Positions 61,835-64,000 of a DNA stretch of 64,000 nt are shown in pieces; the stretch's first letter is position 1, and each line of letters begins with the position of its first letter. This DNA comes from Streptomyces sp. NBC_01264 (GTDB lineage Bacteria; Actinomycetota; Actinomycetes; Streptomycetales; Streptomycetaceae). Location of the stretch: the NCBI RefSeq assembly GCF_026340675.1, contig NZ_JAPEOX010000001.1, positions 2,852,001 through 2,916,000 of the forward strand, written 5' to 3'. Below the pieces are notes generated by a model. That model saw nothing but the letters and a program-made list of their open reading frames with translations, made no database searches and had not been told where the DNA came from. The translations under genes and the position numbers were made by a program.

Positions 61835-63561
61835 CCCCCACCTCCCCAACCCCGCCCGCTCCCCCGGCCACACCCACGGCCCCGCCGCCCTCTCGGGCCC
61901 AGGCCACGACCGGGACCGGGACCGGGACCGCGGCAGGGGCCGGGACCGCGGCAGGGGCCGGGACAGGCCGGCTGACCTGGGTGCAGCCCGAGGATCTGGT
62001 CGGACACGAGTTCCGGCAGGCCGCCGAGGACGGCCGCGGGGAGGCCGCGGAGCCGCTGCTGCGCGTCTGGCTCGCCGCGGGCGGCCACCTCGCCCCGGCC
62101 CGGGCGGGCGCCTCCCCCACCCCGGCCCCGCCGGAACTCCGCGCCCTCGCCACCGACCTCCTGACGGCCCTCGCGGCCCTCCCCCACCCCACCTCCGACA
62201 CGGAACAAGCCCCCTGGGCCACCCCCACCCCGGGGTCCAGGGGCCTGCCCCCGGTTTCGGAAAGGGGCGGGGTGGGGGAACTCTCCCCCACCGGAGCCGC
62301 CGGCACCCGCACCCGGACCCCCAGCCCCGCGGCCGCAGCAAGGGCCGAGCCAGAACCCAGGGCAAAGGCCGGCCCCAGCCCCGCAAGCCCCGCCTCCGCC
62401 GGAGCCGGAGCCGGAGCCGAAGACGGAGGAGCCGAAGCCGCCGCCCGAGCGGTCAAGCCCGCCCCCCGGGCCAAGGCGTCCGCCCCCGACCCCGCCCTGC
62501 GCCGCCGCCTGGAGGCGGCATGGCTGGGCCGCGCCGTCGGGTGCGTGCTCGGGAAGCCCGTGGAGAAGCTGCCCCTGCACGGGATCCGGGCCCTGGCGCG
62601 GGCCGCCGGGAACTGGCCGCTCGCCGACTGGTTCACCGAGCGCGGCGTACCACCGGAGGTACTCGCCGCCCACCCCTGGAACCGCCGCTCCGCGCCCACC
62701 TCCCTCGCCGAGAACATCGACGGCACCCCCGAGGACGACGACCTCAACTACCCCCTCCTCGGCCTGCTGCTCCTCCAGCGCCACGGCAAGGCCTTCACCA
62801 CCGCCGACGTCGGCCGGCTCTGGCTCGACGAGCTGCCGGCAGGCCGTACGTTCACGGCCGAGCGGGTCGCGTACCGCAATCTCCTCCAGGGGCTGGAGCC
62901 CCCCGCCACCGCCACCCACCACAACCCCTTCCGCGAATGGATCGGCGCACTGATCCGCGCCGACGTCCACGGCTGGACCAACCCGGGCGATCCGGCCGCC
63001 GCCGCGGCCCAGGCGCACCGGGACGCCGCCCTCACCCACACCGGCAACGGCGCCCACGCCGCCGCGTTCGTGGCCGCCGCCACCGCCGCCGCGGCCACCG
63101 GCCGGGCCGACGTGCACACGGCGCTCCGGGCCGGTCTGGCCGTCGTACCGCCCCGTTCCCGCCTCGCCGAGGCCGTCCGCTTCGGGATCGGGACCGCCTC
63201 CGACGCGCGCGCCACCGGCACCGACTTCGATGGCGTCGTCGACCTGCTCCACGCCCGCTACGGCCACTACCACTGGGTCCACGCCGTCCCCAACACCGCC
63301 GTGATCGCCGCCTCCCTCACCCACGCCGACGGGGACTTCACCCACTCCGTCTGCCGCGCCGTGTCCGGCGGCTGGGACACCGACTCCAACGGCGCCACCG
63401 CCGGCGCCCTCGCCGGACTGGTCGCCGGCTCCCCCGACGCCCTCCCGCACCGCTGGACGGCCCCGCTGAAGAACCGCCTCGCCACCACCGTTCCCGGCTT
63501 CGACGGCATCGGCTTCGACGCCCTCGCCCACCTCACCGCACAGGAGGCAGCCCGCTCATGA
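61831..63561 (+). CDS. ADP-ribosylglycohydrolase-family protein 4, with long N-terminal extension
   Basis: A 576-residue protein. Residues 1-45 are Pro/Thr/Gly-rich. A short helical part follows (WVQPEDLVGHEFRQAAEDGR to about 115), then a disordered linker that includes the REP-encoded GLPPVSERGG (near 137-147) and an Ala/Pro/Glu stretch to about 225. The hydrolase domain spans 229-576: WLGRAVGCVLGKPVEKL, E301-D-D-D and GGW515-D516-T-D518-SNGATAGALAG, all metal ligands present. PFREWIGALIRADVHGWTNP resembles a distinct subgroup of ADP-ribosylglycohydrolases. It overlaps gene 3 (ATGA) and the kinase gene (ATGA). The substrate is unknown. Confidence 0.82.
   Translation: MTPTSPTPPAPPATPTAPPPSRAQATTGTGTGTAAGAGTAAGAGTGRLTWVQPEDLVGHEFRQAAEDGRGEAAEPLLRVWLAAGGHLAPARAGASPTPAPPELRALATDLLTALAALPHPTSDTEQAPWATPTPGSRGLPPVSERGGVGELSPTGAAGTRTRTPSPAAAARAEPEPRAKAGPSPASPASAGAGAGAEDGGAEAAARAVKPAPRAKASAPDPALRRRLEAAWLGRAVGCVLGKPVEKLPLHGIRALARAAGNWPLADWFTERGVPPEVLAAHPWNRRSAPTSLAENIDGTPEDDDLNYPLLGLLLLQRHGKAFTTADVGRLWLDELPAGRTFTAERVAYRNLLQGLEPPATATHHNPFREWIGALIRADVHGWTNPGDPAAAAAQAHRDAALTHTGNGAHAAAFVAAATAAAATGRADVHTALRAGLAVVPPRSRLAEAVRFGIGTASDARATGTDFDGVVDLLHARYGHYHWVHAVPNTAVIAASLTHADGDFTHSVCRAVSGGWDTDSNGATAGALAGLVAGSPDALPHRWTAPLKNRLATTVPGFDGIGFDALAHLTAQEAARS
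62240..62271. repeat. Streptomyces-type palindromic repeat inside a gene, copy B
   Basis: 31 of 32 bases match the copy in hydrolase gene 2 (58692-58724). It is read in the same frame and encodes GLPPVSERGG in the linker of hydrolase protein 4. Confidence 0.75.
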
Positions 63562-64000
63562 CGGCCATCGCCGTGCTCGGCAGTACCAACATGGACCTCG
63601 TCGCCTACGTCTCCAAGGCCCCCCGCCTCGGCGAGACCGTCACCGGCCGCGAATTCCGCACGGTCCCCGGCGGGAAGGGTGCCAACCAGGCCGTCGCCGC
63701 CGCCCGCTGCGGCGCGGAGGTGGTGATGATCGGCGCGGTCGGGGCCGACGAGTTCGGCGTACGGCTGCGCTCCGCGCTCACCGGCGCCGGGGTCGGGACG
63801 ACGGCCCTGCGCACCGTCGAGGGCGCCAGCGGCACCGCGCACATCACCGTGGACGACGAGGGCGGCAACAGCATCATCGTCATCCCCGGCGCCAACGCCC
63901 TCGTCACCTCCCTGGAACCGGGCGACGAAGGCCGCATCGGCGCCGCCGACTCCCTGCTCCTCCAGCTCGAACTGCCCCTGGAGGCGGTGCTCGCCGGCGC
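63558..64000 (+). CDS. Ribokinase-like PfkB carbohydrate kinase (3' end outside window)
   Basis: The first 147 codons of a PfkB-family sugar kinase. VLGSTNMDLVAYVSKAPRLG and the substrate motif VPGGKGANQAVAAARCGAEV are the N-terminal PfkB signature of ribokinases, followed by IGAVGADEFGVRLRSAL and TAHITVDDEGGNSIIVIPGA. The ATP-binding C-terminal motif lies beyond the window. ATG 63558 overlaps the stop of hydrolase gene 4. A ribokinase as the last seen gene fits a pathway in which the hydrolases release ribose from a ribosyl compound and the kinase traps it as ribose 5-phosphate. The exact sugar is inferred. Confidence 0.85.
   Translation, partial: MTAIAVLGSTNMDLVAYVSKAPRLGETVTGREFRTVPGGKGANQAVAAARCGAEVVMIGAVGADEFGVRLRSALTGAGVGTTALRTVEGASGTAHITVDDEGGNSIIVIPGANALVTSLEPGDEGRIGAADSLLLQLELPLEAVLAG

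Overview
The window looks like chromosomal DNA from a Streptomyces or a close actinomycete. It is very GC-rich, codons end almost always in G or C, GTG starts are common, and gene ends often overlap as ATGA or GTGA. A resuscitation-promoting-factor-type hydrolase, a GlxA-type AraC regulator and dispersed Streptomyces-like GC palindromes fit this. No database search was possible, so names rest on recognised family features and remembered homologues.

Bases 1-33,034 are mainly a steroid-ring (cholesterol-type) catabolic region. kshA (cut by the window edge), hsaF, hsaG and hsaE lie at 1-3,959. Two SDR genes diverge from echA20-ipdA-ipdB-ipdC at 5,670-10,879. Two acyl-CoA dehydrogenase genes and an enoyl-CoA hydratase gene (18,679-21,670) diverge from fadE30-ipdF-kstR2-fadA6 (21,717-25,490). 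Steroid-related oxidoreductases, an HsaB-like flavin reductase, fadD3 and another acyl-CoA dehydrogenase follow at 26,179-33,034. Order and sequence recall the Mycobacterium tuberculosis KstR2 regulon for rings C and D. Both divergent promoters carry a near match to the KstR2 operator. Housekeeping genes interrupt the set: a secreted phosphatase, a DEAD-box helicase with cspA, a two-component system flanking an Rpf/LysM/M23 hydrolase, a methyltransferase and a small membrane protein. A tRNA-like element with an odd anticodon loop is at 26,094-26,165.

Bases 33,087-46,097 are a mixed accessory stretch: a VWA protein, a PPOX flavoprotein, a secreted DUF1906 protein with a basic tail, MarR and tandem SnoaL-like genes with an SDR, a helical-repeat protein, an epimerase-like protein beside a GlxA-type regulator, and a two-gene molybdenum hydroxylase (PaoABC-like).

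Bases 46,186-49,852 hold an ATPase-domain protein, an HTH-less UTRA protein coupled to a complete GntR regulator, and an intact IS110-family element. The element sits in the stop codon of the GntR gene. Its left end contains a predicted bridge RNA whose four guide segments match the two element ends and both flanks. A 55-bp terminator repeat and an 81-bp direct repeat follow.

Bases 49,874-56,976 hold gltB-gltD (glutamate synthase) and a VIT-type transporter. From 57,247 to the window end, four different ADP-ribosylglycohydrolase-family genes and a ribokinase-like gene form one chain in which every junction is a 4-nt ATGA overlap. Two of the four proteins carry long low-complexity regions expanded by minisatellites and by a Streptomyces palindromic repeat read in the same frame. 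I know of no described function for this operon, and it is the best candidate in the window for an uncharacterised pathway.
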